This document shows, piece by piece, positions 9,698-9,710 of a stretch of DNA of 9,710 nt (its first letter is position 1; every line of letters starts with the position of its first letter). Both the position numbers and the translations under genes were made by a program. The stretch comes from Candidatus Pacearchaeota archaeon (GTDB lineage: Archaea > Nanobdellota > Nanobdellia > Pacearchaeales > GW2011-AR1). Below the pieces are notes generated by a model, which was given only the letters and a program-made list of their open reading frames with translations, was not told where the DNA came from and did no database searches. Location of the stretch: positions 1 through 9,710 of the forward strand of contig JACQLL010000093.1 in assembly GCA_016234025.1 (NCBI GenBank), written 5' to 3'.

Positions 9698-9710
9698 CGT
9701 AGTCCACCAA
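9642..9710 (+). CDS. Possible start of a gene running off the right edge
   Basis: From an ATG at 9642 a frame stays open to the last base: MKVEFLYALKNPKSLRVLDV, then VHQ. The AL-x-NPKSLRVLDVV stretch has the look of the first helices of a winged-helix regulator of the ArsR type, which often begin with a similar AL-x-(N/D)PxRLRIL run. Only 23 residues are visible. No Shine-Dalgarno site or TATA box stands at the expected distance, and two perfect inverted repeats run through it, so it may equally be part of a structured RNA. Low confidence. Confidence 0.25.
   Translation, partial: MKVEFLYALKNPKSLRVLDVVHQ

Overview
The window looks like accessory-rich chromosome of a small-genome archaeon, most likely a DPANN lineage of the Pacearchaeota/Woesearchaeota type. 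The direct evidence is an archaeal/eukaryotic-type RNA polymerase subunit L (Rpo11), A/T-rich TATA-like boxes centred about 24-27 nt before most start codons (leaderless transcripts), an Fcf1-like PIN protein, many short zinc-ribbon or Cys-pair proteins, and a Cys-rich secreted protein built from modules common in these archaea. The lineage is an inference; the archaeal assignment is firm.

Layout. 28-1401 (-) is a 457-aa protein made of several tandem helix-turn-helix units. 1402-1976 is a gene-free, GC-rich repeat region with hairpins and a 67-bp tandem repeat. 1977-3055 (+) is a two-gene overlapping cassette: a 255-aa protein with a possible DUF4258/RelE-like C-terminal domain and a 104-aa zinc-ribbon protein. 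3061-3834 (-) is UppP, a polyprenyl-diphosphate phosphatase. 3835-4088 is a second GC-rich repeat locus. 4089-4322 (-) is a small zinc-ribbon protein. 4468-6576 (-) is a 702-aa secreted Cys-rich protein, followed by a third repeat locus (6630-6775) and a 191-aa secreted or membrane-anchored beta-rich protein (6859-7434, +). 7502-8128 (+) is a six-helix potassium-channel-like protein; 8121-8336 (-) a tail-anchored protein; 8389-8601 (-) a two-helix membrane protein with Cys pairs; 8687-9058 (+) a PIN-domain nuclease; 9064-9318 (-) Rpo11. The right end (9369-9710) holds a start-less coding fragment, a chain of hairpins, and a possible partial reading frame that runs off the edge.

The middle of the window (3061-8601) is dominated by envelope functions: lipid-carrier recycling, two exported proteins, an ion channel and two small membrane proteins. 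Nearly every gene has its own promoter, so this is not one operon; the only tight co-transcribed pair is 1977-3055. The most distinctive unexplained elements are the tandem-HTH protein, the family of GC-rich hairpin repeats placed in three intergenic gaps with a compensatory base-pair change between two of them, and the hairpin-rich right edge.
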